The translations under genes and the position numbers were made by a program. This document shows, piece after piece, positions 56,526 to 64,000 of a DNA stretch of 64,000 bases. The notes beneath the pieces are model-generated. The model ran no database searches, was not told the origin of the DNA, and saw nothing but the letters and a program-made list of their open reading frames with translations. The stretch lies in contig JANQAC010000001.1 in assembly GCA_024707255.1 (NCBI GenBank), positions 1,302,001 through 1,366,000 of the forward strand, read 5' to 3'. The stretch's first letter is position 1. Each line of letters begins with the position of its first letter. The stretch is from Asticcacaulis sp. Lineage in GTDB: Bacteria > Pseudomonadota > Alphaproteobacteria > Caulobacterales > Caulobacteraceae.

Positions 56526-56855
56526 TCATTTGGCCTTCATCCGGCCCCAGGCTTCGTCATAATCGGCCTTTTCGCCGATATCCTCGGCCTTCGCATTGAT
56601 GAGGCGCGCCGTTTTGCGGAAATCGGTCTCCGCCTCCTTGCGCAAGCCCGCCGCCTTGTCGCCGAAGCGCTTTTCCCAGGTCGGTGCATAGGTCAGGGTA
56701 ATGAGATAGCCGGCACGGCGATAAAGCTCGGTGAGACGTTCGCGGTCGTGCGCGTGCTTGATGTCGTCACGGATTTCACCGAATATGCGGTCGATATCGG
56801 CCTTGTTCTCGACATGGCCGTATTTCACATCGTCTTTTTCAACGGTCTTGACCAT
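56526..56855 (-). CDS. Small charged protein, unknown
   Basis: 109 residues from ATG 56855, which has GGAGG upstream (GGAGGCCAGATC). Highly charged and helical: VEKDDVKYGHVENKADIDRI, DDIKHAHDRERLTELYRRAG, TWEKRFGDKAAGLRKEAETD. No signal, no membrane segment. No family recognised. Its start lies inside the 3' end of the reading frame of the M28 peptidase as written here; if that frame has an indel, the genes would not overlap. Confidence 0.7.
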   Translation of the reverse strand: MVKTVEKDDVKYGHVENKADIDRIFGEIRDDIKHAHDRERLTELYRRAGYLITLTYAPTWEKRFGDKAAGLRKEAETDFRKTARLINAKAEDIGEKADYDEAWGRMKAK

Positions 56856-58302
56856 GATCTGGCCTCCTGCTCGTCTCCCCTCCCGGCGGAGTCTCCACGC
56901 CGGAAGGTAAGAAAGCAATCAGGAACCTGTGCCTATTCCGGTTTTCCCCCGGCTTCCATTCCGGCCTGAAGTCACTGTTCACCAGGTACTCGACCGGCAC
57001 GATCAGCGACTGGATCGCCTGAGTCATGAAGGGCAGGTCGAGGTGAGCGATATCGTCGGTCTTGTCGTGATAGGTGGGCGTGACCGCCCAGCCGGAAATG
57101 GTGTGGGCGACAATGCCTTTCAGGGCCAGCGAATAGTTATCTGAGCGCTCGAAGAAATGCTGGTCGGGATAAGGATCGGAGGTCACTTTTGCCCCCTTTG
57201 ACTTCAGGGTCTCGCCGAGATTGGAACGCTCGAACCCGGTCATCATCAGTTCGCCCTTCGTCATCTTCGGGTCTTGCGCCCCTATCATTTCGAATTCGAG
57301 ATTGGCGACGATCCGGTCGAGCGGCACCGGTGGATGTTCGCCAAAGTATGTCGAGCCCAGTCCGCCGATTTCTTCCGCGCCATAAGCGACGAACAGGATG
57401 CCGCGTTTGGGCTGTTTCCCTGCGGCCAGCGCACGGGCCACTTCCAGCACCGCCACCGTGCCCGAGGCATCGTCATTGGCCCCGTGCATGATCGTTCCGT
57501 CGGGCTGCACGCCCAGGTGATCGAGGTGCGCCGTCACCAGAATAACGCCGGCAGACGGATCGCTGCCTTCGATATAGCCGATGGCATTGGTGGTGAGGCT
57601 GCGTTCCAGGGTGGCGCCACCGAGGTCGAGCGTAACCGCCTGACTATTGGCGGCGGCCACCTGACCGAAAGCCGCATCGGACAGGGCGACGAGGTCCGGC
57701 CGCGCGCCGCCCATGCCGTTCTGACCGCTGTCCAGTTGCGGCGCGGTGCCGGTCTGGCCGCCGAAGCGCTTCAGCAGGGCATGGCTGTCATCACCGTCTC
57801 GCACGATCAACAGCTTCACACCCTTGCCTCGGGCGGCGCGCCACCAGTCCGAAAGCGGCGTTTTACCCGGATTGCTGATCAGCAGGATATCACCCGCCGG
57901 CAGATTGGCAATATCATCGGAAGCCACCACAGCCAGGCTCCCGGATACCGGCTTGCCATTGGAATAGAGCAGGGTCAGGCCGTCACCCTCAGTCACCTTC
58001 GCTGTGCCAGCACTCAGTACCGCATGGCCCGTCAGCTTCGGCGTCACCACACCGGCGGTTTGCAGATAGCCGTCCATACCCGGCGCGGGCTTCAGACCAT
58101 AGCTCTGGAACTGCGCCGCCACATAGGCCGCCGCTATGGCTTCGTCCGGCGAGGCGCTCTTGCGGCCGCGCAGGGCATCCGAGGCCAGAAAGGCTTCATG
58201 CGCCGCTACCCATTCCGGCTTTACCGTCCAGGGCCGGGCCACCGCCGCGGAAGAGACAAAGACCAGCAGGCTGGCGGCGACGGCAAGACGGTGTTTCAGC
58301 AT
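56839..58302 (-). CDS. Secreted M28-family peptidase
   Basis: Exported metallopeptidase of about 487 residues. The signal peptide is LAVAASLLVFVSSAAVA. A PA-domain-like region follows, and then the metal site: VTAHLDHLG, HGANDDASGTVAVLE (bridging Asp), GAEEIGGLGSTYFG (catalytic Glu-Glu) and later HTISGWAVTPTYHDKTDDI (His). The last 37 residues (RNRHRFLIAFLPSGVETPPG and on) are Arg/Pro-rich and atypical. A five-G run at about 56945 suggests a +1 error; one base less would end the protein after KPGKTGIGTGS. Stop position is therefore uncertain. Confidence 0.85.
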   Translation of the reverse strand: MLKHRLAVAASLLVFVSSAAVARPWTVKPEWVAAHEAFLASDALRGRKSASPDEAIAAAYVAAQFQSYGLKPAPGMDGYLQTAGVVTPKLTGHAVLSAGTAKVTEGDGLTLLYSNGKPVSGSLAVVASDDIANLPAGDILLISNPGKTPLSDWWRAARGKGVKLLIVRDGDDSHALLKRFGGQTGTAPQLDSGQNGMGGARPDLVALSDAAFGQVAAANSQAVTLDLGGATLERSLTTNAIGYIEGSDPSAGVILVTAHLDHLGVQPDGTIMHGANDDASGTVAVLEVARALAAGKQPKRGILFVAYGAEEIGGLGSTYFGEHPPVPLDRIVANLEFEMIGAQDPKMTKGELMMTGFERSNLGETLKSKGAKVTSDPYPDQHFFERSDNYSLALKGIVAHTISGWAVTPTYHDKTDDIAHLDLPFMTQAIQSLIVPVEYLVNSDFRPEWKPGENRNRHRFLIAFLPSGVETPPGGETSRRPDHGQDR

Positions 58303-58403
58303 GGACGACCCTTCTATGGAAGCCATCAGTGTTAGTTACAGGCGCAAACATCGTCAAGCCGCGCCAAACTTGACTTTCCGGTCAGCAGACCTACCTTAAG
58401 TGT

Positions 58404-58469
58404 ATGATTATCCGCGTCCGGCTCACGCTTGTTCGTTCACTCAAAGGGAATCCTGTCACAGGATCCTAG
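58404..58469 (+). CDS. Possible 21-residue leader peptide
   Basis: ATG to TAG, encoding 21 residues beginning MIIRVRLTLVRSL and rich in Arg, Leu and Val. It ends inside the hairpin ATCCTG-tca-CAGGAT (58450-58464) and just before the terminator. The geometry resembles an attenuator leader. The ribosome site is weak (TTAAGTGT). Speculative. Confidence 0.3.
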   Translation: MIIRVRLTLVRSLKGNPVTGS

Positions 58470-58514
58470 CCCGAAGCTCGGCCCTGCGCCTTCCGAGCTT
58501 CGGGGGCGCCCTTT
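58470..58514 (+). terminator. Intrinsic terminator upstream of rnk
   Basis: CCCGAAGCTCGG and CCGAGCTTCGGG, perfect 12-bp arms with an 11-nt loop, followed by GGCGCCCTTTT. It lies between two divergent genes, so it must end a separate transcript or act as an attenuator for rnk. Confidence 0.7.
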
Positions 58515-58628
58515 TATGCAGATGACCGGAGCTTAATCCCGCCCGGCCATCTTCACCGGCACACACATCCTGAATGTTCCTTTCGCCCGTGGTGAATTCG
58601 GCCTCCGGGCGCTCTCCTGTATGAAATC

Positions 58629-59039
58629 ATGTCCCAGACCCATATCCAATCACCCAGGCTTATCCGCCTGCCCGCTATCCTGATCGGCGAAGACGATCTC
58701 GACGCCCTGCACCGGCTGGCCGATCAGGCGCGCGGCCACCTGGCCGCCGCTGCCGAACAATTGCTGACCGAGCTGGAGCGCGCCCGTATCGTGGCCCAGG
58801 ACATATTGCCGCCGGAAACGGTGCGGATGGGCTCCCATGTCACCTTCATCACGGAAGACGGCCTGAGCCGCACGGTGGAACTGGTCTTCCCGGACCGGGC
58901 CGATATCGCCTCCAACCGTATCTCGATCCTGACACCCGTCGGCGCCGCCCTGATCGGTGTTTCCATCGGCCAGACCATCGACTGGCAATCTCCCGATGGC
59001 CGCCGCCGCAGCTTGACCGTAACCGCTGTCAGCGGCTGA
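58629..59039 (+). CDS. rnk: Nucleoside diphosphate kinase regulator Rnk-like protein
   Basis: 136 residues. A short helical N-terminus (LDALHRLADQARGHLAAAAE) leads to a GreA/GreB-type C-terminal domain: MGSHVTFITEDGLSRTVELV, ISILTPVGAALIGVSIGQTI and W. Rnk proteins bind RNA polymerase like Gre factors. ATG 58629 gives the full domain. The gene is preceded by a terminator hairpin that may attenuate it. Confidence 0.9.
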   Translation: MSQTHIQSPRLIRLPAILIGEDDLDALHRLADQARGHLAAAAEQLLTELERARIVAQDILPPETVRMGSHVTFITEDGLSRTVELVFPDRADIASNRISILTPVGAALIGVSIGQTIDWQSPDGRRRSLTVTAVSG

Positions 59040-59183
59040 AAGTCTATGGTTAAGGCGGTTTTAAGCTACCAGATATAGCGGTGAACAAACAGGTAACCTG
59101 GCGATGTCAGTGATTCGTCGCTGATTCGTTTCCGTGCCGTTCGACATTCGACCTGAAACCCGTTTACCTTTGACATAACACAC

Positions 59184-59214
59184 AAAAAAACCCCACCGGT
59201 TTCCGATGGGGGTT
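59184..59214 (-). terminator. Terminator of grpE
   Basis: On the minus strand CCCCATCGG-aaa-CCGGTGGGG followed by seven T residues, about 20 nt past the grpE stop. Confidence 0.8.
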
Positions 59215-59236
59215 TAATTGCCATGCGGGCTGTAAC

Positions 59237-59845
59237 TTACTCAGCCTGGGTGTCGACCTTGTGTTCGCCTTCCGCGGAGCCGTTGTCATAGCCATTCTTC
59301 ACCGGCGCAGCGGCAGCCGACTTGGCGGCCACGGCCACCATGGCCGGACGGATGACGCGGCCAAACAGTTCGTAACCGGCCTGCATGACCATAATGACGC
59401 CACCACCTTCGACGTCCGTCGAGGGTTGTTCCATCACCGCCTGGTGCAGGTTGGGATCGAACTTCTCGCCCTTCAGAGGGTTGATCTTCTTGACGCCGTT
59501 CTTTTCAAAAGCGCCGGCCAGTTCCTTTTCGGTCATGTCGATACCGGCCACGAAGTTCTTGAAGGCCGGATCGGCGATATCGGCCGGCACGGAGCCCAGG
59601 GCGCGTTGCAGCACATCGGCCACGTTCAGCAGGCTGGTGGCAAATTTCTGGATACCGTAGGCGCGGGCGTCATTGCCCTCGCGCTCAGCGCGGCGCTTGA
59701 TGTTTTCCACCTCGGCGGCGTAACGCAGGGCCTGTTCCTTCAGGGCGGCGTTCTCGGCGGTCAGCTTTTCCAGCTCGGCATTGAGCAGTTCAGTCGCGTC
59801 CTGCTCCAGTTCAATACCGTCTTCGTTCTCGATTTCGTCACTCAT
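59237..59845 (-). CDS. grpE: Nucleotide exchange factor GrpE
   Basis: 202 residues. An acidic N-terminal tail and long coiled coil (EKLTAENAALKEQALRYAAE) lead to the conserved core VENIKRRAEREGNDARAYGI, LLNVADVLQRAL, and the beta domain with MQAGYELFGRVIRPAMVAVA. GrpE exchanges ADP on DnaK. It is in an operon downstream of hrcA (32 nt), the usual arrangement in alphaproteobacteria. An uncommon acidic/Gly C-terminal tail follows. Confidence 0.96.
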   Translation of the reverse strand: MSDEIENEDGIELEQDATELLNAELEKLTAENAALKEQALRYAAEVENIKRRAEREGNDARAYGIQKFATSLLNVADVLQRALGSVPADIADPAFKNFVAGIDMTEKELAGAFEKNGVKKINPLKGEKFDPNLHQAVMEQPSTDVEGGGVIMVMQAGYELFGRVIRPAMVAVAAKSAAAAPVKNGYDNGSAEGEHKVDTQAE

Positions 59846-59877
59846 CTCGTAGTCCTTTTAAACTTTCAGGCCGTCCC

Positions 59878-60952
59878 TTACTCAAGCAGGCGGCCCAGAA
59901 TCCGGGCGGTGTAGTCCACAAGTGGGATGATGCGCGCATAATTCAACCGGGCGGGCCCGATCACGCCGATCGCGCCCATCACCTTCGCCGCGCCCTTTTG
60001 CGGGGACACCATGTAAGGCGCTGCAATAACAGCCGAGCCCGACAAAGAAAACAGTTTCGACTCCGATCCGATGAAAATTCGCACCCCTTGTGCGTCTTTC
60101 ACGTCATCCAACAGGTCGATCAGCTCTTCCTTCTGCTCCAGATCCTCGAACAGGGAGCGCACCCGCTCCAGGTCTTCCAGGCTTTGCGTCGCCTCCAGCA
60201 GATTGGCGCGGCCGCGCACGATCAGGGCGCGCTTTTCCTTATCGCCGCCCGACCAGACCGCCAGACCCTCTTCGATCAGCCGGGCGGCGGCCTCATCCAG
60301 CCTCTGGCGCTCGGTGTCGAGCTCGGCCTTGAGCTCGACGCGTGCTTCGGAAAGGGTGCGACCCTTCAGGTGGCTGTTGAGATAGTTTGATGCCTCGGCC
60401 AGCACGGAAGGCGTCATGCCCGGCGCCAGCGGCATGAGGCGGTTTTCCACCCGGCCGTCATCAAACACCAGCACGGTCAGGGCCTGTTCGGCGGAAAGGG
60501 CGATGAATTCGACGTGCTTGACCCCGGCCTCGAAGGAGGGCGTCATCACCACGCCGGCACCGCCGGCCAATCCCGAAAGCATCTGGCTGGCTTCGCGCAG
60601 CGCCTGGTCAAAGGTCTGGCCGCGGCCGGTCAGGCGGGCCTCGATATCACGTTTGGCCGCCTCGCCAATATCGCCGATCTCCAGCAGGCCATCGACGAAC
60701 AGGCGCAGGCCCTGATGGGTCGGCATCCGGCCGGAGGAGGTATGCGGCGCAGAGAGCAGGCCCAGATGCGCCAGGTCCTGCATGGTGTTGCGGATCGAGG
60801 CCGGCGACAGGTGGACGCCGCCCCCTGGAGACGGTGCGCGATCCCACCGGCTCGCCGGTTTCCAGATAGGTCTCGACCACATGGCGGAAGATATCGCGGG
60901 CGCGCTGATCCAGCTCGCTTAAGGACGCGCTGGAATTCATCAGGCCGGTCAT
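59878..60952 (-). CDS. hrcA: Heat-inducible repressor HrcA, +1 frameshift in this sequence
   Basis: Repressor of groESL and related genes via CIRCE. N-terminal winged helix: [32 protein letters not shown]. At 60821-60825 five C residues on the plus strand, where four would fit, turn [20 protein letters not shown] into [10 protein letters not shown] and break the frame. The second part continues [20 protein letters not shown] to the end. Correcting gives 357 residues. Start may be ATG 60952 or 60940. Likely a homopolymer error. Confidence 0.93.
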
Positions 60953-61074
60953 GTGCGGGGAGTGTTTCACCCCCTCAGTTTAGCAAAGCCTGCGCCCCTG
61001 CGCCAAGCCTTATTAACCGCCACAATTGCGCCACAAATGAAGCCAAATCTGACGAATGCAAGAAGGAGTCTGTC

Positions 61075-61428
61075 ATGCGTCCGGTTCAGTTCACCTGCAT
61101 CATGATACTCGGTCTGTCCGCGACCACGGCGGCGTTGACCGAGGACTACACCTATGCCCCGCCGGCATCGCCCGCCGCCACCGAAGCCCTGCAAACCCCA
61201 ACGAAGGCGCCCGCCGCCTATGCCGATCTCAAAAAGCAAAGCAGCCTCGCGGCCATCGATACCACGCCCGGTCTGATCCGACCGGCCACGCGCATCGCCG
61301 AATGGACCTCGCACGATGACAACCATCGGGGCTTCGCCTGCGCCGACAAAAAGTGCAAGACGGTCACGCCGGTCTATAATACCCGCACGCCTTTGGAGCA
61401 GGAGCAGAACCGCTACGGTTCGGAATGA
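61075..61428 (+). CDS. Small secreted protein with C-terminal Cys pair
   Basis: 117 residues. ATG 61075 has AAGGAG upstream. The N-terminal signal peptide is VQFTCIMILGLSATTAALTE. A Pro/Ala-rich middle follows, then HRGFACADKKCKTVTPVYN near the C-terminus. The motif (F/Y)xCAxxxCKxxxP recurs in the next gene. No family recognised. Overlaps the next gene by 4 nt (ATGA). Function unknown. Confidence 0.75.
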   Translation: MRPVQFTCIMILGLSATTAALTEDYTYAPPASPAATEALQTPTKAPAAYADLKKQSSLAAIDTTPGLIRPATRIAEWTSHDDNHRGFACADKKCKTVTPVYNTRTPLEQEQNRYGSE

Positions 61429-61721
61429 TGAAACCCATCCTTGTTATCTGCGGGCTTGTGGTCGCAGCGGGTCTTGCCGCCTGCGTCGATATAAATGCGC
61501 TGCCTTCGCCATCGCCTCACGGAGACATCGGCAGGACCGATGCGCCGCAGAATGGTCGCGGCAACGATCCAATGGCGCAAACCATGCCCGCCAAAAAGGT
61601 GATACCGCCTGGCCAGACATCCGGCGTCTATAAGGGACAGCCCTATGTTTGCGCCACCTCGTCATGCAAAGTGGCCATACCCGTTCCTTATCCGCCACCG
61701 CCCAGCGAAAAGAAAAAATAG
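61425..61721 (+). CDS. Small lipoprotein with C-terminal Cys pair
   Basis: 98 residues. The signal peptide ends in the lipobox LGLAAC or similar (VVAAGLAACVDINAL). The mature part is Pro-, Gly- and Asn-rich and carries YVCATSSCKVAIPVPYPPPP. This Cys pair matches that of the preceding gene. The ATG overlaps the preceding stop. The two are probably co-translated, and perhaps the partners of a complex in the envelope. Confidence 0.75.
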   Translation: MMKPILVICGLVVAAGLAACVDINALPSPSPHGDIGRTDAPQNGRGNDPMAQTMPAKKVIPPGQTSGVYKGQPYVCATSSCKVAIPVPYPPPPSEKKK

Positions 61722-61808
61722 AGTCTCGCTACTTTTATTACGGTATCGGCGTTCCCATAGCGGCCGCTTTACTGTACGGGCAGGGCATTATTCCCATGAG
61801 GCCCTCGC

Positions 61809-62561
61809 ATGTCGCACTTTGACGCCCTTTCCGCGCTGAAAACCATCCGCCCATCCAACCGCAAGCCCGACCAGATGCGTGCCGTGACGCTGGAAACCGG
61901 CGTGACGCGCTATGCCGAAGGCTCGTGTCTCGTCACTTTCGGCCATACCAAGGTATTGGTCACGGCCTCGCTGGAACAGGGGGTTCCGGGCTTCCTCAAG
62001 GGTAAGGGCCAGGGCTGGGTGACGGCCGAATACGGTATGTTGCCGCGCTCGACCCACACCCGTTCGCGCCGCGAAGCCGCTGCCGGCAAGCAATCGGGCC
62101 GCACCCAGGAAATCCAGCGCCTGATCGGCCGCTCGATGCGCGCCATTATCGACCTGAAGGCCCTGGGCGAGCGCCAGATCACGCTGGATTGCGACGTGCT
62201 GCAAGCCGATGGCGGCACGCGCACCGCCTCGATCACCGGCGCCTGGGTGGCGCTTTCCATGGCCTGCAACAAACTGGTGGTCGACAAGATACTGGAAAAG
62301 TCGCCGATCCTCGATCAGGTCGCCGCCATATCCTGCGGCATCTTTGAAAATACCCCGGTGCTCGATCTCGATTACGACGAGGATTCCAACGCCGAGACCG
62401 ACGCCAATTTCGTTATCACCGGCAATCTGGAAGCCGTCGAAATCCAGGCCACCGGTGAAAAGCGCGGCTTCTCGCGTGATGAATTCAATGCGCTCTACGA
62501 CCTGGGCATCAAGGGCGCAAAGGAACTGTTCGACTTGCAGAACGCGGCCCTAGGAAACTAA
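61809..62561 (+). CDS. rph: Ribonuclease PH
   Basis: Phosphorolytic 3'-5' exoribonuclease that trims tRNA 3' ends. 250 residues with [80 protein letters not shown] and [20 protein letters not shown]. All phosphate-binding and catalytic segments are there. In relatives it is followed by rdgB; here a small operon is inserted on the other strand. Confidence 0.97.
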   Translation: MSHFDALSALKTIRPSNRKPDQMRAVTLETGVTRYAEGSCLVTFGHTKVLVTASLEQGVPGFLKGKGQGWVTAEYGMLPRSTHTRSRREAAAGKQSGRTQEIQRLIGRSMRAIIDLKALGERQITLDCDVLQADGGTRTASITGAWVALSMACNKLVVDKILEKSPILDQVAAISCGIFENTPVLDLDYDEDSNAETDANFVITGNLEAVEIQATGEKRGFSRDEFNALYDLGIKGAKELFDLQNAALGN

Positions 62562-62738
62562 GGCCCTAAACTGTTCCAAAAGGTTTTGAATATATTCTTT
62601 TGAGCATCCCAGTCTGGTTTCGAATGCTCGAATGTCTATGCCATTGCATACCTCGTTAAGAGAGTTTGTAATGGCAAGAAGGTCTTGAGAGCTGAGTTCT
62701 GCGGTAACCAGATTATCCGCTTTGGATAGAATTTTCAT
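62550..62738 (-). CDS. 62-residue conserved hypothetical protein
   Basis: 62 residues: [60 protein letters not shown]. It is A/T-richer than its neighbours. The pattern D-N-x-V...E-L...[10 protein letters not shown]...F-x-x-R-L-G is one I associate with a widespread small uncharacterised family. It overlaps the next gene by 4 nt (ATGA). The product may be an immunity or accessory protein, but no evidence shows this. Its stop overlaps rph by 12 nt. Confidence 0.65.
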   Translation of the reverse strand: MKILSKADNLVTAELSSQDLLAITNSLNEVCNGIDIRAFETRLGCSKEYIQNLLEQFRALVS

Positions 62739-62947
62739 TCAGCTTCATCCTCCGCATATTCGATCAGGTCACCGGGCTGGCAGCTCAGTGCCCGGCACAG
62801 GCAATCCAGTGTCCGCAAACGCAGCGCCAATGCCTGTTGGTCGCGCAGGATTTCGAGATCACGCACACTAAGGCCGGTGCGATCAGACAGTTCGACGACT
62901 GACAGCCGTTTGCGGGCCAGAACCTCTGCCAGCTTTAACTTGATCAT
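62735..62947 (-). CDS. Small XRE/HTH transcriptional regulator
   Basis: 70 residues forming one Cro/C1-type helix-turn-helix: MIKLKLAEVLARKRLSVVEL, SDRTGLSVRDLEILRDQQAL, LRLRTLDCLCRALSCQPGDL. The acidic tail is EYAEDEAE. This type, of about 70 residues, is typical of regulators paired with DUF2975 membrane proteins. It overlaps the genes on both sides by 4 nt (ATGA) and should control the operon. Confidence 0.85.
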   Translation of the reverse strand: MIKLKLAEVLARKRLSVVELSDRTGLSVRDLEILRDQQALALRLRTLDCLCRALSCQPGDLIEYAEDEAE

Positions 62948-63465
62948 ATAGTGCGATCCACTTCCTGGCGCAGGCGGGCGCCTTCCTTGAAAACCTCCGC
63001 CAGTACGAAAACCACCAGAACGGCAAACCAGGTCGTCACCGCCCGCAGGCCGTAGATCGGCTCGAAATGCAGGTGAAATACGCCCGAGGCCACACCGCGC
63101 GCCAGGTAGCCGAAGACCTCCAGCGCGCCGAGACCAAAGCCGATCCAGCGCAGACGGATGGTGTTGTCCGGGTGGAAGACGTCTCCTTCCGATAAGGTAC
63201 GGAATATCTGCCGCGTCCAGTGGGTGATCAGCAGGTAACCGGCCAGCGAGGCGCCGAACGCCATCAGCATGAAGGCCATCGACCCCGCCGAAAGACTGGC
63301 ATCGACATTGAAGCGCCGCACCGCTTCCGCGGCCAGATTGGGTACGCTGAGCAGGCAGACCGACAGCGCTACCACCACGGCGATCAGGCTGTAGAGGCCG
63401 TAATAGACGACATCGAGCGCCGTCTTCAGCAGGCTGGAAATGGAGCGCGGCCCCAGAAAACGCAT
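62944..63465 (-). CDS. DUF2975 domain membrane protein
   Basis: 173 residues with four membrane segments: LYSLIAVVVALSVCLLSVP, MAFMLMAFGASLAGYLLITH, a Gly-rich third and VTTWFAVLVVFVLAEVFKEG. The motif TRQIFRTLSEGDVFHPDN between helices 2 and 3 is the DUF2975 signature. First gene of a three-gene operon with the XRE regulator and the 62-residue protein. Function unknown. Confidence 0.85.
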   Translation of the reverse strand: MRFLGPRSISSLLKTALDVVYYGLYSLIAVVVALSVCLLSVPNLAAEAVRRFNVDASLSAGSMAFMLMAFGASLAGYLLITHWTRQIFRTLSEGDVFHPDNTIRLRWIGFGLGALEVFGYLARGVASGVFHLHFEPIYGLRAVTTWFAVLVVFVLAEVFKEGARLRQEVDRTI

Positions 63466-63570
63466 GGTTTAGTCCTCAAAATTTCCTTTAGTGTTCCATA
63501 AGTTCCACTTAAAACACAAGTGACCTATTTGTAAGGATAGGTTAGAAGGCGGCGAAACGAGAGAACCGAC

Positions 63571-64000
63571 ATGCCCCTGCACCTGATCCCCGGCCAGAAG
63601 CTGATCGCCGCCACGCATAATCCCGGCAAGGCGGTCGAGATTTCCGCCATGCTGGAAGGGCGCTACGAGGTGATCACCGCTGGTTCGCTGAACCTGCCTG
63701 AACCGCCCGAAACCGAGGTCAGCTTTATCGGCAATGCCATCCTGAAGGCCCGCCATGCGGCCATGAGCGCCGGCATGGTGGCCCCGGCCGACGATTCCGG
63801 CCTGAGCATTGAAGCCCTGGACGGCGATCCCGGCATCTACAGCGCGCGCTGGGCCGGGCCCTACAAGGATTTCGATCGCGCCATGGAGGTGATCGAGCAC
63901 AAGATGCGCATCGCCCGCGAAACGGAGGGGAAAGATAGCCTGAGCGCCTGGTTCACCTGCGCCCTGGCCGTGGCACTGGCCGGAGGGTCATGCGGCGGTT
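63571..64000 (+). CDS. rdgB: XTP/dITP diphosphatase (RdgB/HAM1), C-terminus cut by window edge
   Basis: Removes non-canonical purine nucleotides (dITP, XTP). The visible 143 residues begin MPLHLIPGQKLIAATHNPGK, with the phosphate-binding ATHNPGKAVE. They continue with SFIGNAILKARHAAMSAGMV, DDSGLSIEALDGDPGIYSAR and WAGPYKDFDRAMEVIEHKMR. These are the family motifs in order. The ATG at 63571 has GAGAGAA upstream. The gene runs off the right edge. Confidence 0.95.
   Translation, partial: MPLHLIPGQKLIAATHNPGKAVEISAMLEGRYEVITAGSLNLPEPPETEVSFIGNAILKARHAAMSAGMVAPADDSGLSIEALDGDPGIYSARWAGPYKDFDRAMEVIEHKMRIARETEGKDSLSAWFTCALAVALAGGSCGG

Larger units (their letters stand above)
58303..58628. other. 326-nt divergent region between the M28 peptidase and rnk
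   Basis: Holds a short reading frame (58404-58469) followed by an intrinsic terminator (58470-58514). No other gene was seen. Confidence 0.5.

Overview
The window is a stretch of alphaproteobacterial chromosome, most likely from Caulobacterales and plausibly Asticcacaulis. This is inference from gene content and order (rpsT-dnaA, dnaN-recF-gyrB, hrcA-grpE and rph-rdgB neighbourhoods), a moderately high GC content, GANTC sites of the CcrM type, and TTAA-N7-TTAA sites of the CtrA type. No rRNA, tRNA, CRISPR array, prophage or insertion sequence was recognised.

Layout. 1-7200: htpX (partial), a succinate dehydrogenase assembly factor, pyrF, marC, the redox two-component pair regB/regA with a divergent senC/SCO1 gene, and an intracellular PHA depolymerase coupled to a YgjP-type metalloprotease. 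7200-15340: a class A penicillin-binding protein, a CLC-type fluoride exporter behind a fluoride riboswitch, recQ, a PadR-controlled membrane protein, and a parD-parE-dgkA operon. 15414-24160: the replication block gyrB, recF, dnaN, dnaA (all minus strand), then rpsT and mutM, with an 870-nt hairpin-rich non-coding region between rpsT and dnaA. 24300-36200: an aldo/keto reductase, beta-carbonic anhydrase, an MHS-family transporter, the PBP1C/alpha-2-macroglobulin pair and a response regulator. 36600-45000: ubiE, ubiB, a toxin-like lipoprotein, coaBC, an OafA-like acyltransferase, dut, a DUF302 protein and two paralogous small membrane proteins. 45000-50000: dapB, a methyltransferase, dnaJ and dnaK. 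50200-58600: an Mrr-type restriction endonuclease of foreign appearance, VOC-family genes, a FadL porin behind three LiuR-like operators, and an M28 peptidase. 58600-64000: rnk, grpE, hrcA, a pair of secreted Cys-pair proteins, rph, a DUF2975/XRE/62-residue operon, and rdgB (partial).

How the genes work together. The main themes are replication initiation and its sliding clamp, protein quality control (HtpX, DnaK, DnaJ, GrpE, HrcA), redox-controlled respiration (RegBA, SenC, UbiE, UbiB), envelope synthesis and protection (two class A PBPs, macroglobulin, DgkA, acyltransferase), and storage and fatty-acid use (PhaZ, FadL).

Two global oddities stand out. First, six conserved housekeeping genes (gyrB, dnaN twice, dapB, dnaJ, dnaK, hrcA) are broken by what look like single-base indels, most probably sequence errors. 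Second, intergenic space is filled with two families of long GC-rich palindromic repeats plus many short GC-rich dyads at gene ends. One repeat family appears to supply Shine-Dalgarno sequences to neighbouring genes. I saw no clear new multi-gene defence system. The best candidates for undescribed biology are the toxin-like lipoprotein, the tandem Cys-pair secreted proteins, the paired small membrane proteins and the operon inserted between rph and rdgB.
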